A stretch of DNA of 64,000 nucleotides from contig NC_030855.1 of NCBI RefSeq assembly GCF_000208745.1, positions 7,312,435-7,376,434 of the forward strand, in the 5' to 3' direction. Each line of letters starts with the position of its first letter. Position 1 is the first letter of the stretch. Shown here piece after piece: positions 1 through 12,249 of this stretch. This stretch comes from Theobroma cacao (taxonomy: Eukaryota; Streptophyta; Magnoliopsida; Malvales; Malvaceae). Under the pieces are notes generated by a model. It was not told the DNA's origin, did not search any database, and was given only the letters and a program-made list of their open reading frames with translations. A program made the translations under genes and the position numbers.

Positions 1-240
1 AAAAAAAAAAAGATTGGTGGCGACTCCTAGTTTAATTTTTTAGTGAGTTTTCACATTCACGTCCGGCGGTCGGGTTCCCGGACCCGCACGTTACGACAAA
101 AAGGAGTATATTTTGTTTTTGTATAAGGGGAGTGAGCAAGGCCCTCTCGATAGGGATATATTTTGTCTTGCTTTGGAGGGTTATGGAGTTTTGTAACCTA
201 TCTTTTATGAAATGCATAATTTCATGGCTTAGCAAAAAAA
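1..240. repeat. Possible LTR-retrotransposon remnant at the window edge
   Basis: This short stretch is much more GC-rich than its surroundings between about 55 and 100 and starts with a GGTGGCGACTCC string near 16-28. That string resembles the tRNA-Arg-type primer-site region of Tat/Ogre-like Ty3 elements (general knowledge). It has no coding potential I trust. The element continues off the left edge or is only a fragment, so the assignment is tentative. Confidence 0.3.
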
Positions 241-321
241 AAAAGTATGTGTTTTAGGTTCTTGAGTTTATTGGTTTATTCATAGAACCCTAAAATTGAA
301 GAGTTGAAATTGATTAGACTG

Positions 322-748
322 ATTTTTAAGTATTACGAGACTAATTTTTAGGCATTGCGTAACTTAATCACTACGTAACTGATTTTTAGGCATTACGTGA
401 TTGGTTCTAGACATTACGTGACTGGTTTTTAGGCATTGTGTGACTAATTTTCAAGCAATGACTAAGTCACACAATGCTTTACTAACTAGTCACGCAATGC
501 CATATCAACTAGTTACGCAATACTTAAAACCTAGTCACACAATGTCAATAGTCAGTCACGCAATACTTAAAAATTAGTCATGAAATGCTTAAAAACTAGT
601 TAAGCAATACCCAAAGTTAATCAAGCAATGTCCAAAGCTAGTCATGCAATGCCTAAAAACTAATCAGGCAATACCCAAAGTTAATCACGCAATGTCCAAA
701 GTCAGTTATGCAATGTCTAAAAACTAGTCACGCAATACCCAAAAACTA
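322..748. repeat. Orientation-switching array of ~22-bp units
   Basis: From about 463 to 748 there are about 13 degenerate copies of a unit close to AGTCACGCAATGCCTAAAAACT, lying head to tail. From about 322 to 450 there are about six copies of the reverse complement (TTTTTAGGCATTACGTGACT-like). The two blocks therefore face each other around 455, so a transcript across them could fold into an imperfect long hairpin. No ORF is present. It may be a satellite-like expansion inside a dead transposon. Confidence 0.7.
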
Positions 749-759
749 TCAAAACTACT

Positions 760-1990
760 AAAGTCCATTTAATAAGGTCAATAATTTCAAATGATACACC
801 ATATTCCACTTAACAACGTAATCAACGAATATGCCTACTTGACAAAGAATACTCAAAATGTTCAAAGGTTTTTCTTCATATATCAAAAATCACTCTAAAA
901 TGCTCAAAACGCTTAAAGATTTTCTTCGTGTATCAAAAACTATTCCAAAATGCTTAAAATGCTTAAACATTTTTTTTCTCGTAAAAAATATTCTAGAGAT
1001 GAATAGTTTGACGAAAAAAACTCAAAGAATATGAGTCGGTTGGAGGCGTAAACCTAAACATATTTGACCCGTTAATAGGTTTCGGGTTGAGACGCGGAGC
1101 CAAATAAATGAGTCTGTTTCATTAAGGGTAATTTTATCCAAATTTTAATTCTCTTAGCTAAAAATCGTTAAAATTATGAGAAAACCTATTGTCAGAAACG
1201 CCTTATGCATGAAGCCTATTTAAAAAAATATATTTATTTTAATGTTTGGTTGGCAGAAACAATTCTAGGAATAGTTAAGGAATAAATAGTAAATAACAAA
1301 AATATCATTTATTATAATATTTAATTTTTAATTTAAAATATTTATTTTTTATAATTTATTATAATATTAATAAATTACTATTATTGATGTGTATTTTATT
1401 AGGAAATCTTTCTAGGTTTCAAGTATCAATACCTCATTCAAAGTATGATACTTCTAGTACAAATTATGATTTTTAACCCAAAACATATCCAATTGACTCT
1501 CTCTTTAACCTATATTTCAAATAAGCTTATTAATTTACAAAATACACGTTTTCTAAGCATTGAACATTCAAAGATTTGTTCAGAAAACATTTTCAAACTA
1601 GTGCTCACCAAGTTAAGTTACATTCTTATCCCTAAATTGAAATGGGAAGAACAATGGTAATTCCAAGAGAGGTAAATTGACTAACAAACTCTTTCCAAGA
1701 ATTAAGAATGATTTTCACTAAGTAAATTTTAAATAATGGAGAGTGAAAATGACATAAATAATTTTTATAGAAGTTCGGTCTTACCTAAATCATCTCTCTT
1801 AGCAAGAAAGAATTTCAAATTCATTAAAAAAATATATATGTTTTTAAAGTCTTCTTTCTTTATAAATGTGGCAGGATCTTTCAATTTATAGTAGGAAAAC
1901 TTTTTAAAGCCTATGTACTGCATTTAATGTAAAAACTGGTAGTTGGTTGCTTGGAAATCCTACTGCATACTTTCAAATTTCGCATGAAGG
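760..1990. other. AT-rich intergenic DNA, no gene seen
   Basis: A loosely repeated ~60-bp unit lies at about 845-985 (ATGCTCAAAA/ATGCTTAAAA followed by a TTTTCTTC motif and TATCAAAAA). Near 1245-1290 a GTTTGG...GGAATAGTTAAGGAAT string looks like the end of a hAT-type MITE. The only ORF in the 1.4-1.7 kb part is short and of biased composition. I see no supported gene. Confidence 0.5.
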
Positions 1991-2260
1991 TATGGATACT
2001 TACAGCCCTACTTAGGAATTTTGTTCTCTGTTTCAAATGTACCAATAGCTACCAGCCTTGGCAGCGATACCTCAAGCCCAAACATAGGAATTCTACCTTT
2101 TGTTTCAAATATATTGATACCTAACATACTAGGTACCGATACATGAAGCCCAAACTTAAGAATTTTGCTTTTTGTTTCAAATGTTTCGATACCTCATTTA
2201 ATAATATCGATACTTTCAAAATTTTATTGATACCTTATTCAATGGTATCGATACTTTCTG
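1990..2260. repeat. Tandem ~75-bp units carrying GTATCGATAC-like palindromes
   Basis: Three degenerate units each contain a TTTGTTTCAAAT string, a GATACCT/GGTATCGATAC pair and AAGCCCAAAC. The final unit has clean ATCGATACTTTC motifs at about 2204-2260. The palindrome family resembles the arrays in the LTRs of the plus-strand gypsy element at 45.25-58.68 kb. A 21-bp direct repeat (GACAACATTCACAATTGTTAG) at about 2410 and 2590 lies just beyond. This is probably a remnant of an LTR element. Confidence 0.5.
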
Positions 2261-2659
2261 TATAAAACTTAGAATTTAAAGTGTTCGAACCCATTTTATT
2301 GCAAGCAAATTTAACCATTTCAACTTTTCATACTTGTTTAAAGACTCAATCAAGAAATTTTGATCATTTGATTTTGTCATTTCAAAACTTAAGATCAATT
2401 ATACGGCTAACGACAACATTCACAATTGTTAGCATCAATTCACAATAATCAAGTGTTGCCTGTTTATCAGATAACATCGTGCTCGTTAATAAATGTAAAA
2501 TAATTTTTATACATTTTGCATCAATTTTTGTACATTTTAGAACAAATTATTTGTACTTATGTCGAATATAAATTGACAAGATTATATCAATGACAACATT
2601 CACAATTGTTAGTATCGATTCACAATTTTTAATATCAAGTGTTTATAAAATTCTCCAAA

Positions 2660-3814
2660 CCCATTGTATAACACGAGGCTCTTTTAATTAATATTAATTA
2701 CCAAATATATAAATAAAGTGAAAATTATTTTAAAACCTACATTTGTTGTATACAATGTTCCGAACATAAAGTACTTATATATAATCATTTAAATAAATAT
2801 AAATAAAGTATAATATAACTTATGATCCTTGTTAATGAAAATCAATCAAAGTTTAGATAACATATATATATATATATAAATGTAGAGACACCTATTTTCG
2901 GTAATATCAAGAACTTAGCCATTTGGCAACTATGAAAAACATAAAAAAAATAATAATAAAAATCATTTTCGCATATTTCTCTTATCATCTGTACAAAAAA
3001 CAGAAAGGTATAACAAATATATCCCAATGAAGCCAATGACTATTGCACAAACACTTACACAGATGAAGGTATTCAAAGGACAAACTAACTTCCCAAGTCG
3101 ATGGAAAGGCTAACGCACAAAGCTCAGTTCCACATAAATAGCCAGCCCAACTTGTCTAACTTCCGGATCAATGGTTGCTAAGGTTTTGAATTCTTATATC
3201 AAGAATACCACCAGCCATAATCATGAACCAAAACCCTGAAGCAAATAGGACAGAAATTTATGAGACTGACTGCAACCACAAGTAATTTTTCTTTTTTTTT
3301 TTTTTGAAAAGTAACAACAAGAACTAAATTATGTACACTATGTGCTATCACTACCCATGCTATCACTATCCATCGCAAAAAATAGCATTAAGAAGTGTCA
3401 GCTGTCTCAAATGATACAAAGACACTGAGCCTGTGTGCATGCAATTCAAAGATTAATGGCTCATGCAACAAGTGCCTTCAGGCTTGCTTCATAAACAGCT
3501 CACCTGGATACATACTAATTGATTGCCACCGTGCTTTCCATTCACACACATTTTGCATTGCATGTATATAACTACATCTCAACTAGACAACTATAGGGCC
3601 AGAGGATGGGAACAGAAGGTCAGGGACCTTAGTATGCCATGTACCAACGACCAACCCCTCCAAACAGACTTCCATATCCACACAAGGAGAGTGACACATT
3701 ACTTAGGTATTTGTGAGAAAGTACTAGTGAACAAGAAAAGTAATACTGAAAATCAATTAGTACAGAGATAAAATTGCTCACCAGGATAACAAGTGAAATG
3801 CACAGGCTACCAAA
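2660..3814. other. 3' flank / possible 3'UTR of the RING-CH gene
   Basis: This AT-rich stretch lies downstream of the minus-strand RING-CH stop codon. The part close to 3,814 is the likely 3'UTR, but I could not fix a polyadenylation site. A (TA)n tract lies at about 2862-2878. Small ORFs here show no recognisable domain. Confidence 0.4.
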
Positions 3815-5735
3815 TTAATAGAGGCCTAACATTCTTAGCTCTGTCACATGGCTGGGGTCCAATTCCAGGATATTCTTATTATCTTCTCGGTCTTCAACTA
3901 CATATTCCTGATATTGTGATCTTCCATCATTAGAAGTGGTATACACATTCTGTGCTTTGACATTAATAAACAAAGTCCAAAGATTCATAAGTGAGAACTG
4001 TCTGGGATCCTTTCTTTTAAAATGTGGGGGGTGAGATGGCTAGACATCAGATTAAAGCAACAGAATGTCACAAAATTAAGATGTGATTATCACTACACAT
4101 ACTATGAAATGAACCACAAGGAAGCTCATTCTATAAATAAGTTGATGAATGCAACACTCAATATTCAATAGCACTCTCAACTTTTAATTGAAACAAAATT
4201 CTTCCACCATTTTAATTTTAAAGTTGAATGGCTAATGTGTAAACCTGAAAATAAATCAAAACAAAATACCAAAACCAGGGTTTTCCCCTTTAATCTAATG
4301 GCACACCTTTGTTTCTTTTTTTTTTTTTTTTATCTTTTGCTCAACGAGAGGGATACCTTTGTTAATTCTTGTTTCGCAAGAACGTGATAATGTCGTTCAT
4401 TGATCCTCTGTCCACATATAATAGCAATGAAGAAACCATAGAGCAAACCCACCAAAACAATTGCTAAAACTGCACGGCAGAAGAAAATAGTAGATACCAT
4501 TAAATTTTTACTTTGATAGTATTACATCAAGATGGTAAACTCTGCACGCTGACCAGGTATGCAATCTTCTATGTCATAAGGAGCAGAATGGTGACTGATT
4601 GAACTAATAGAGAATATTGGTACAATGATGCTACACACACAACTACCAACAAGTAAGAAAAGAAATGTTTGGATCAAAAACAACCAATATTAATCTCTTT
4701 GGTTTGGTTCTTTGGGTTGCATGAACCCAAGTTCAACTCATGATATTTAGAAAAGACCACACTGTTTTTCCTTGTTCTTTGCTGCATAAGTTCCACTGGT
4801 CAAAAATATCCACACAGAACAAAGTGAGAAGCCTTGTAGGCAAATCTATAAAGCTTTCCTCACACCTTAAAGTGGATGCTTCTGCCATAATGTATTACTT
4901 GTCATTTTACCAAAACATCCTTCACCTTCCGTGTAAACCGCCAAGTTTGTTCAAGCAATAAATTAACATCTCTACCAAGGATTTCAATCAAAAATCATGT
5001 CAGAAAGCACCATCAGTTGTCCTGAAGTTTCATAACAGTACAAAGATATTCTATGATCGCTATTCATTTCTCCCAATTTCCAGCTCAATATTGCATGTTG
5101 TTCTTATCTTATCCCAGTTCATGTAGCCAACCATAAAATTTAAAAATAAAGCCTACTTGACATGGTAATATGCTTTCTTAATGCTTAAATTAAATTTAAA
5201 TACAATATTTTCCAAGTTAAATTTCCATTTCTTTGTGCAGTGTAACATGCCTTTATAGTTGATTAAAAAAATTGCATTTACTATTGAGGTTTAGGAAATC
5301 GGTGTTGGCAAGAAATTCCAAAAGAGATATTTTTCTTCTCCGGACATTTCTTTACAATTGATTTAGTAAATTTCATGTAACTTTAATTTTATTAATTTGA
5401 AACTGGACTAAACTAAGCTTAATTTGTTAATGATTTGAACCCAAGATTGACGAGAGAAATAGAACAGAGGAGAGAATGAAGTTTTAAAGCATCATAATCA
5501 CTAATATATTGAAACTGTTCAACCACCATGCTGCAAAATCACACTATGCAACATATACAGGAGAGGCAACAAATGAAGCATATATAATCACTGCATGAGA
5601 AATTCAAAGATTATGGAAACATGTACTTCATGCAATTTTTATTAATCCAGAGAAAGATTAAAAGAGGAGGGGAACTAAGCACAAAGCTTGTATGTAACCA
5701 TATGTACATGCCTAAGTGCTTTTGTGCGAGTCTGT

Positions 5736-5774
<39 letters not shown>

Positions 5775-8700
5775 CCCAGTACCAGCCATAGTATAGAACC
5801 CATAAGGATGTTCATCATAGCCAAACATTTCTCTTAGTTCCTCCCCATAAAACTTGTAGACCAGCACTCCTAGGAATGCCACAATCTGTTCAAAGCGTGG
5901 TTTCAATTTACATTATATGTCTGTTGTAAATTTGTAACATAGAAGGACCTTCAAAATTGATCTGCCTAAAGAACATTAAATCAGCAGCCGAGTGCAAGTA
6001 AAACATCCAGGATGTAAAATGTAGACAACGAGAGCAGCAAATGGATTTTCAAAAAATGCAGATTCTGCCTGAATTTACACAGCACAAACACTTGTTACGT
6101 TTTCATTGAAGATATTGACTCAATGAACTTCAAACAACCTCTGATACTCCAACTCATCATTTTTCCTAGCCTGTGTCAAACAAATGTTTGCCACTTCAAA
6201 AGAGACAGGGGTATGAAGATTACAAAAATATAGACATACCCAAATAGGACAATTACCCACATCTGACACTCATACCCAAGTCTGAGCAACACAGCAAGCA
6301 ACAAAGGACTTCCTAAGATTGCTGTAGTATGCACATAGAAGAATGATGGGAGAATAGAGCACCATGTCTAGAAGTGATGTTCTTTCTAGAGGTTTGACTT
6401 CAAAGTAAAAGCAACAAAAAATCATGGGTGCTACAAATGGAAGTTAGGTGCATCGCAATGGATAAATTATTCAAATAATATTGATAACACAATGGATGAT
6501 TGGCCAGCCCAAGGTCTTCAGAATAGCACTACTTCTCTAGTATTTGAAGGTTTAAGGGATTGTATGGAGTTCAATATTCTAGTGAGAAAAGGTGAAATGC
6601 TATACTTCAAGGCTTAAGGTGCTCAAGCAAACAAGGCAAGTCATGGTAGCAACATACAATGTGCAGGCAAATAAAATAAGTACAAAAGGACAATAAGAGA
6701 TAAAGAGCCCTAGGCAACCACAGCAACTGTTCCCTAAGCAAATACACTTTAAAGATGGAGGCAACCACACCTTAATGATGCCACAACTTTTCAAGGCTTT
6801 TATTATTATTCTTTGCTCTCAACTGTCAGGTTACAATATAAGCATGCGTGTGAATGTACAGATATGTTATATGTGTATAAAAGCTTTGAATAGACACACA
6901 AACACACACACACGAGTTTTCCCAATTGTAACAGGACTCTACCTACTGGTCAAAAAATATCAATAGTACAACCAGAAACCAATTAAATTAAGGTTTAAAT
7001 AATGATAAAGTCCCTAAACTATGTTCATTTATGCAACTAAACCCCTATTCTTATATTATATCCAAACAAGCCACAAGCCTTTAACCCTAACAGAAAATTA
7101 ACAACCGTCAAACCCAATGCCAGTTGACATTTTCTGTTCACGTGACATATGATGTGGCGAAGTGGCCTATTCCACATCAGCTACCATGTGGTTACGTCAT
7201 CTGCCATGTGGATAGAAAATATCAGTTGGCATTAGGTCTAACAGCTGTTAATTTTCCATTGTGTGTACAAATCAAAGGATAAAGGCTTGCTTGAGTACAA
7301 TAAAAGAATAGGGACTTAGTTGTATAAATGGAAATTGTTCAAGGGCTTTTTTAGTACGTAAGTCTAGGATTAGCATGTAACAACTGAAAAACCTAATTCT
7401 ACTCACACTAGAATGCACAGATTGATGCAACAGCCGAGTTCCAGTAAATCTAGGATTAACCAAAGTATCCTTGCAAGAAAAAATTGAGAAAAACCTAAAT
7501 AAACTAAACTAGTGGCATAATAACTTAAACAAACATGATTTCAGACTCAGGGTTAACTAAATAATAAGGACTAAATAACTTGCCAATAATCCCAGAATTT
7601 GCTCTGACTTTATTTTTCTTAAACTTCTGGCAGTAGCATATAACTCCCTCAGAAAAATTCAAATGAATCGACATTTAAAGAAACATGCCAGATCAATGAA
7701 AGGGTATCTGATAGTCAACCATCATACCAGCTGAACAATTACAAAGATGAATGCATGGTCCCTTGCAACAAGGAACTGAAATTTCAATCTCAACCACCAG
7801 CGATCAGGTGGGACATTTGCACGTAATATGAACAGCGCCCTGCACTCTGTACAGTGAGCAAATGCAAAGCCCTCCTAGAAAAAAAAAATCCAAGAAATAG
7901 TATTGATTATCAAAATTAAAAACAGAATTTACAACATAAAGACAGTAAAATCATGCATTTATTTTAGCTACACCTGTAAAACTAAATGAACACGGAGATA
8001 CTAAATATCTCTAAAATTCCATTATTCTAAGGAGTATTTAAAAAACCTGACAAGCAATCACAATTAGAAACTCAAATTCTGTAAAATTTTGGTATCCAGG
8101 ATTGGCTGGATAAACTCAAACAAATCTCACAAAGCTCAATATTGGTTCAAAAAAAATTTCTTAAGTTCAACCTCAGTGATAACACACATAATATAAGAAT
8201 CTGTAAGATAATAATAAATGTTTATGCTACACATTATAATTATCTAATACATAATGCATTATGTTATTGCATGAATTAAGCTTGTCTACTTAAACAAGCC
8301 AAACATGAACTCAAATTTTGAGCATGCCAAACTTCTCATTAATAAAGCATTTCAAACTTGAACTTTCCACAAGAGGCTCAAGTCATTTCCAACACTAAGA
8401 AAACAGCAAAGAAAAAGGCAATAACCTTAGTTGATCTCCAGTTATCAAGACAGGATCTATGGACATACTTCTGAGTGCCCTTGCAGTGGCACGGTGCAAT
8501 TAAGTCATCACCTGAAAAAAAAGTAATCATGTGCCTCAACATAAGTAGATCAGTTTTATGGTTTGTGTTCTGCACAAATCATCTTCAGTTTTCTCAGAAA
8601 AATGAAAATCCACCATCCAAGGTGATGATAGGGAACTTATCAAATAGAAATATATACATATATATATCTGTGTGTGTGGGTGGGTGGGGGGGTTAGTAAC

Positions 8701-8938
8701 CACCTCCAATATCAAGGCATATACGGCATTGTGGGTGGTCTGCATTCACCAGATGGCAAGTTTCATCAACATTAATATCTTCCAAATCATCATCAACAAC
8801 AACAGAATCCCCCCCAATGGCTGTAATTTCACACGAAGATGAACATTCTTCAGATCTTTGCGAAATATCAGACTGGCATAAGATGGGTTCACTTTCTAAA
8901 ATATCTTCCTTTTGACTATCATTTGATACTAATTGCAT
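3815..8938 (-). CDS. RING-CH (RINGv, MARCH-type) membrane E3 ubiquitin ligase
   Basis: Six coding exons on the minus strand: 8938-8704, 8511-8426, 7874-7728, 5885-5783, 4469-4357 and 3907-3815. All introns are GT-AG and the frames join exactly into 258 codons. The N-terminus (1-65) is acidic and Ser-rich. A C4HC3 RING-CH finger spans about 71-118: CRIC at 71-74, CHC at 86-88, H96 and C99, CTEC at 115-118, with the RSCLDNWRSTK helix typical of plant members. It is followed by VPPDRWW and two predicted membrane helices (about 149-167 and 188-209). RING-CH proteins recruit E2 enzymes and ubiquitinate membrane proteins; two TM helices imply an endomembrane location with the finger in the cytosol. 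The length (about 250 aa) matches plant relatives. Substrates are unknown. An out-of-frame upstream ATG overlaps the chosen start. The first introns hold a MITE and a CT repeat. Structure is certain; cellular role is inferred from family. Confidence 0.93.
5741..5767. repeat. (GA/CT)n microsatellite beside a splice donor
   Basis: About 13 GA dinucleotides on the plus strand, read as (CT)n in the RING-CH transcript. They start some 15 nt downstream of the donor at 5782-5781 of the fourth coding exon, so a pyrimidine tract sits at the very start of the intron. Confidence 0.9.
7005..7353. mobile_element. MITE-like inverted-repeat element in a RING-CH intron
   Basis: The left end (TAAAGTCCCTAAACTATG, then ATTTATGCAACTAAACCCC) and the reverse complement of the right end (AAAGCCCTTGAACAATTTCC, then ATTTATACAACTAAGTCCC) match over about 60 bp, giving terminal inverted repeats around a ~350-bp unit with no coding capacity. 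It sits in the intron between 5885 and 7728. I could not define a convincing target duplication. The family type is uncertain. Confidence 0.7.
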
Positions 8939-9026
8939 CGCGAATTATAAGGAATCTCTACTAAAGTAATAAGGTCATTGCCAGAGCAATAGCTCCTACT
9001 GAGCATTTCAGTAATAGCCGAGGAAC
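8929..9026 (-). promoter_or_regulatory. 5'UTR exon part with an upstream ORF overlapping the start codon
   Basis: A polypyrimidine tract and AG at 9028-9027 give a plausible acceptor, so 9026-8939 would be 5'UTR joined to the first coding exon. Inside it an ATG at 9006-9004 opens a 25-codon ORF ending at 8931-8929, in another frame and running over the RING-CH ATG at 8938. Overlapping uORFs usually reduce translation of the main ORF. Whether this exon is used is inferred, and the upstream first exon (perhaps near 9.69-9.97 kb) is not resolved. Confidence 0.5.
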
Positions 9027-10520
9027 CTGAAAAATATAGGAAAACAAAGTTACACTGATCCATAAACACATCCTGCATGAAAGATCAAGGTGCAGCAATA
9101 CACGTGAGACCAGATGACAGCATCAAATATCAGGCAATCAGCATTCCAAATTGCTCTTAAAACTTGTATAATATCCATAAAAAATTTAACTATGAACTAA
9201 AAAAAAAGGCTATTTCCAAACCAGATGTATATCTATAAACTAGAACAAATTAGCCACTGAATTTTTACGTGGGTGCGAACCAATGGGAAGTTCCATAACA
9301 GCAAACACCAATCAAAAAGAAATGCAAAGATTCTAAAGTATTCTCTCTTTTCCCTGTCCAATTGTTTGATTCCTTTAATTCGTCTTTCTACCATATCATT
9401 CAAGCAAGCAAGAATTCTTTGCATCAATAAATATATGAGAAAAAGGAGAATCTATCAGACCAAAAACCATATAACGCATAAAAACAAAAGCTTACTGAGT
9501 TCAATTATTGAAAGGGAACAACTTTCCCGGAAAATTACAGAAATCAAGAAAGACCCAGATTCTTAATTTCTTTAGCATACCAGAAAATCCAATGCTATTT
9601 CAAGATTTGAGAAGAAATAAACGAAGCAAATTAACGAATATGGGGAATTCCATAAACGTGTGGGAGAAAAAATTGAAGGGCAGACCTCACAACTGTCATT
9701 CAGCAAATGTTTTGAGGAACTTCATCATTTGATATTCATAAGCATTTGGTTGATTATTTACAGTTGAATTTCCAGCCAAAGTCAATCAAATTGAAGATAG
9801 GAGACAATAGAGACACAAGAAATAAGAGACCAGAACCTTGGAGAAACAGACCAAAATTAAATGATAAGCAAGGGGAAAAACCAATGCTGTTTGATTTGTA
9901 ATTAATTATACTAATACTCAGCAGTGACAAAGTTACCGCATAAATATGAAAGAAAGAGAACAAACCACTCTCTGTTGTCCACGCTAGGCCAATGCATTTC
10001 GTTAGTTGTGGGAATTCTATAGCTATTGGGCTATGTTACTATCCTTACAGATCTTAACCCAATAAATCTGGGCCCTTGTCTTTGTCAAGGTTTGACCATA
10101 CCGGGCTTTATATCATCTTACCCTAATTATCATTTATTATGGTTATTGCCCCTACAACTTTATAATTATTCAATTTCAGACCTCAATAGGATTCATGTGA
10201 TATGTCAAACTTATACACAATTAGTTATATGTGATGTGTACCCATCTAAATGAGGCTTTGCCTTCCCCTTTTTATTTTAATTTTTTATCATCTTCCCCGT
10301 TTTATTTTGGGACGCTATGGTTGGACTGAGCCCTACCATGCTTGAAGCCACGTTGGTTGAGGTGTCAAATTTACCCTATCAATGAACCCAAAAGAAAGAA
10401 AAAGAAAATAATATTTTAAAAAAGTTTTTAAATTATTTAAATATTTTCAATAAATTTTTATTTTTTTATTATATTCAATTAAATTTATATATTTTTTTTA
10501 AATAAACTATTTAAATATAG
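9027..10520. promoter_or_regulatory. Upstream region of the RING-CH gene
   Basis: This holds the presumed 5'UTR intron, first exon and promoter of the minus-strand gene. A possible donor (GAG|GTCTGC on the minus strand) lies near 9684. Several overlapping small ORFs on both strands have no recognisable domain. Near 10,405-10,520 an AT-rich stretch resembles one arm of the MITE family seen at 12.25 and 13.09 kb. No TATA box can be assigned with confidence. Confidence 0.35.
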
Positions 10521-12038
10521 CTGCCACGTATCAGTATCTGTCATGTAAACAATGGCCCGTTTCAAATCTTAATTACTTTTTATCCACAAATATTTGGAGT
10601 ATCTTTTAGTGTTTAGACTTAGAGTTCCAAGTGTCGCAGTGACAATTTCATACCCAGTGCCACTTAATTATAAAAATATATGATAAGTTATTATATTAAT
10701 TATTTTCCATCAATCATAAAAGTATTGATAAGTATTATGATAAAATATTATAAAGGTCTTGATCCGTTATAGCTACGAATTTAATTCCACTATTAATATT
10801 AGTATTTGTAGTTATGTGAATATTATTTTATTTATTTTTAGTTAAACTATATCTACACTTTTTTTTAATTTCAATTGCTCTCTTATGATATTTTGTGCTT
10901 TTGGTTCTTAATTAGTATTTTATGGATTTTTTTCCTCACTAGCATTTTATAAATAATTTTCATTCTCATAAAAGATTAAGTTGTTCATTTTGTTTAATAA
11001 AAATTACAAAAAAAAAAAAGAATAGATAAATTAATTTTTAAGGCTATTTTGATAATATTACTAGATGAAATGAACATCTTAACTCCTTATGGAAAGAGAA
11101 CTTATTCACAACATTCTAATTGAGAAAAAAAAATCCATATGGTACTAATTCAGGGGGAAAAAACCACATTGTGTCATGTGTAGCTAGAGTTTACCTTTTA
11201 TCATTTTATAATAATTATATATAAATACAAATATTTTTAAAGTATAAATAATTTCAAATTTTGTAATATTAATCAATGAATTATTTCATACTATAAAAAT
11301 TAAGGAAAAAACATTTTTAATAAAAGTAACTCAATGTAATTAAAAAGTTCTAATTCAAAACTTTAATAAATTGTATTAATATTGATAATAAAATAGAAAT
11401 TTAAAAATAAGTTGCGGCGTTATTTCGTTTAGCAATTATGCATATTTCTTAAATTGAATTTCAATCCTTGTTTAATACTATTATATACAAATGTAAACAC
11501 TATTTATATAATAATTAAAAATTATTTAAAATGATAAATGATGATTTAAAAAAATGTAATGAGTAAAATATATACTTTATCAATAAAAAATCTGTCGGTG
11601 TATTACTAACGGAATATTTGATAAAAGAGAAGCAAATTGTTCACACTCAATTCTGCACTATTAATTCATAATTGGCATCTCTCAAGGGTTGAATTGTTAA
11701 GCAACCTATCAGAGGATACACTAAAATTGTTAGAACTTGGAATTTCTTCCTAAAAGTCTCAAGTTTGATTATGGGAGAGTAGATCAGATCAAATGAGAAA
11801 GAATTATTATTTTTATTTGGTGAGATATTTACAATAATTAATCAACAATTAATTTTAGTAGACCTAGTAATTAAAGTAAAATTTATTACAATAAATTTTT
11901 TTTTCAACTTCATTTGGCTTCAAAGCCTTCTTGTAGCCCTAGGGATCTTCTTCTATTTACCATTATTTGTCACTTTGTCTTTTTTATTTTTTTTAACTAC
12001 ATAATGCAAAGTGGTTTAAATAATGAAGTAATACTGTA

Positions 12039-12071
<33 letters not shown>

Positions 12072-12240
12072 GTTGGTAATTCATAATTAGATTAAATAGT
12101 TGAAAAAGGGTATTTTGGAAAGTCTAAAGAAAAATCATTACATTTGGAGAAGAAAATGCTTTAACTACTTAGAAAAACACATCATTGCCGGATACTTCCA
12201 CATTATATCATCCACCATTCACGGCTTATTTTGTCAATTC
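10520..12240. other. AT-rich intergenic DNA with an (ATT)n microsatellite
   Basis: No supported gene. A perfect TTA/ATT repeat of about ten units occupies roughly 12,037-12,070. The rest is low-complexity A/T with scattered short ORFs of biased composition. Confidence 0.6.
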
Positions 12241-12249
12241 TTGGAAGTA

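Noticed and set aside
463..748. CRISPR-like array
   Set aside because: Units are degenerate and contiguous with no unique spacers, and the genome is a plant nuclear one.
3523..3771. 82-aa plus-strand ORF near the RING-CH 3' end
   Set aside because: It has no recognisable domain and is antisense to or beyond the RING-CH 3' end.
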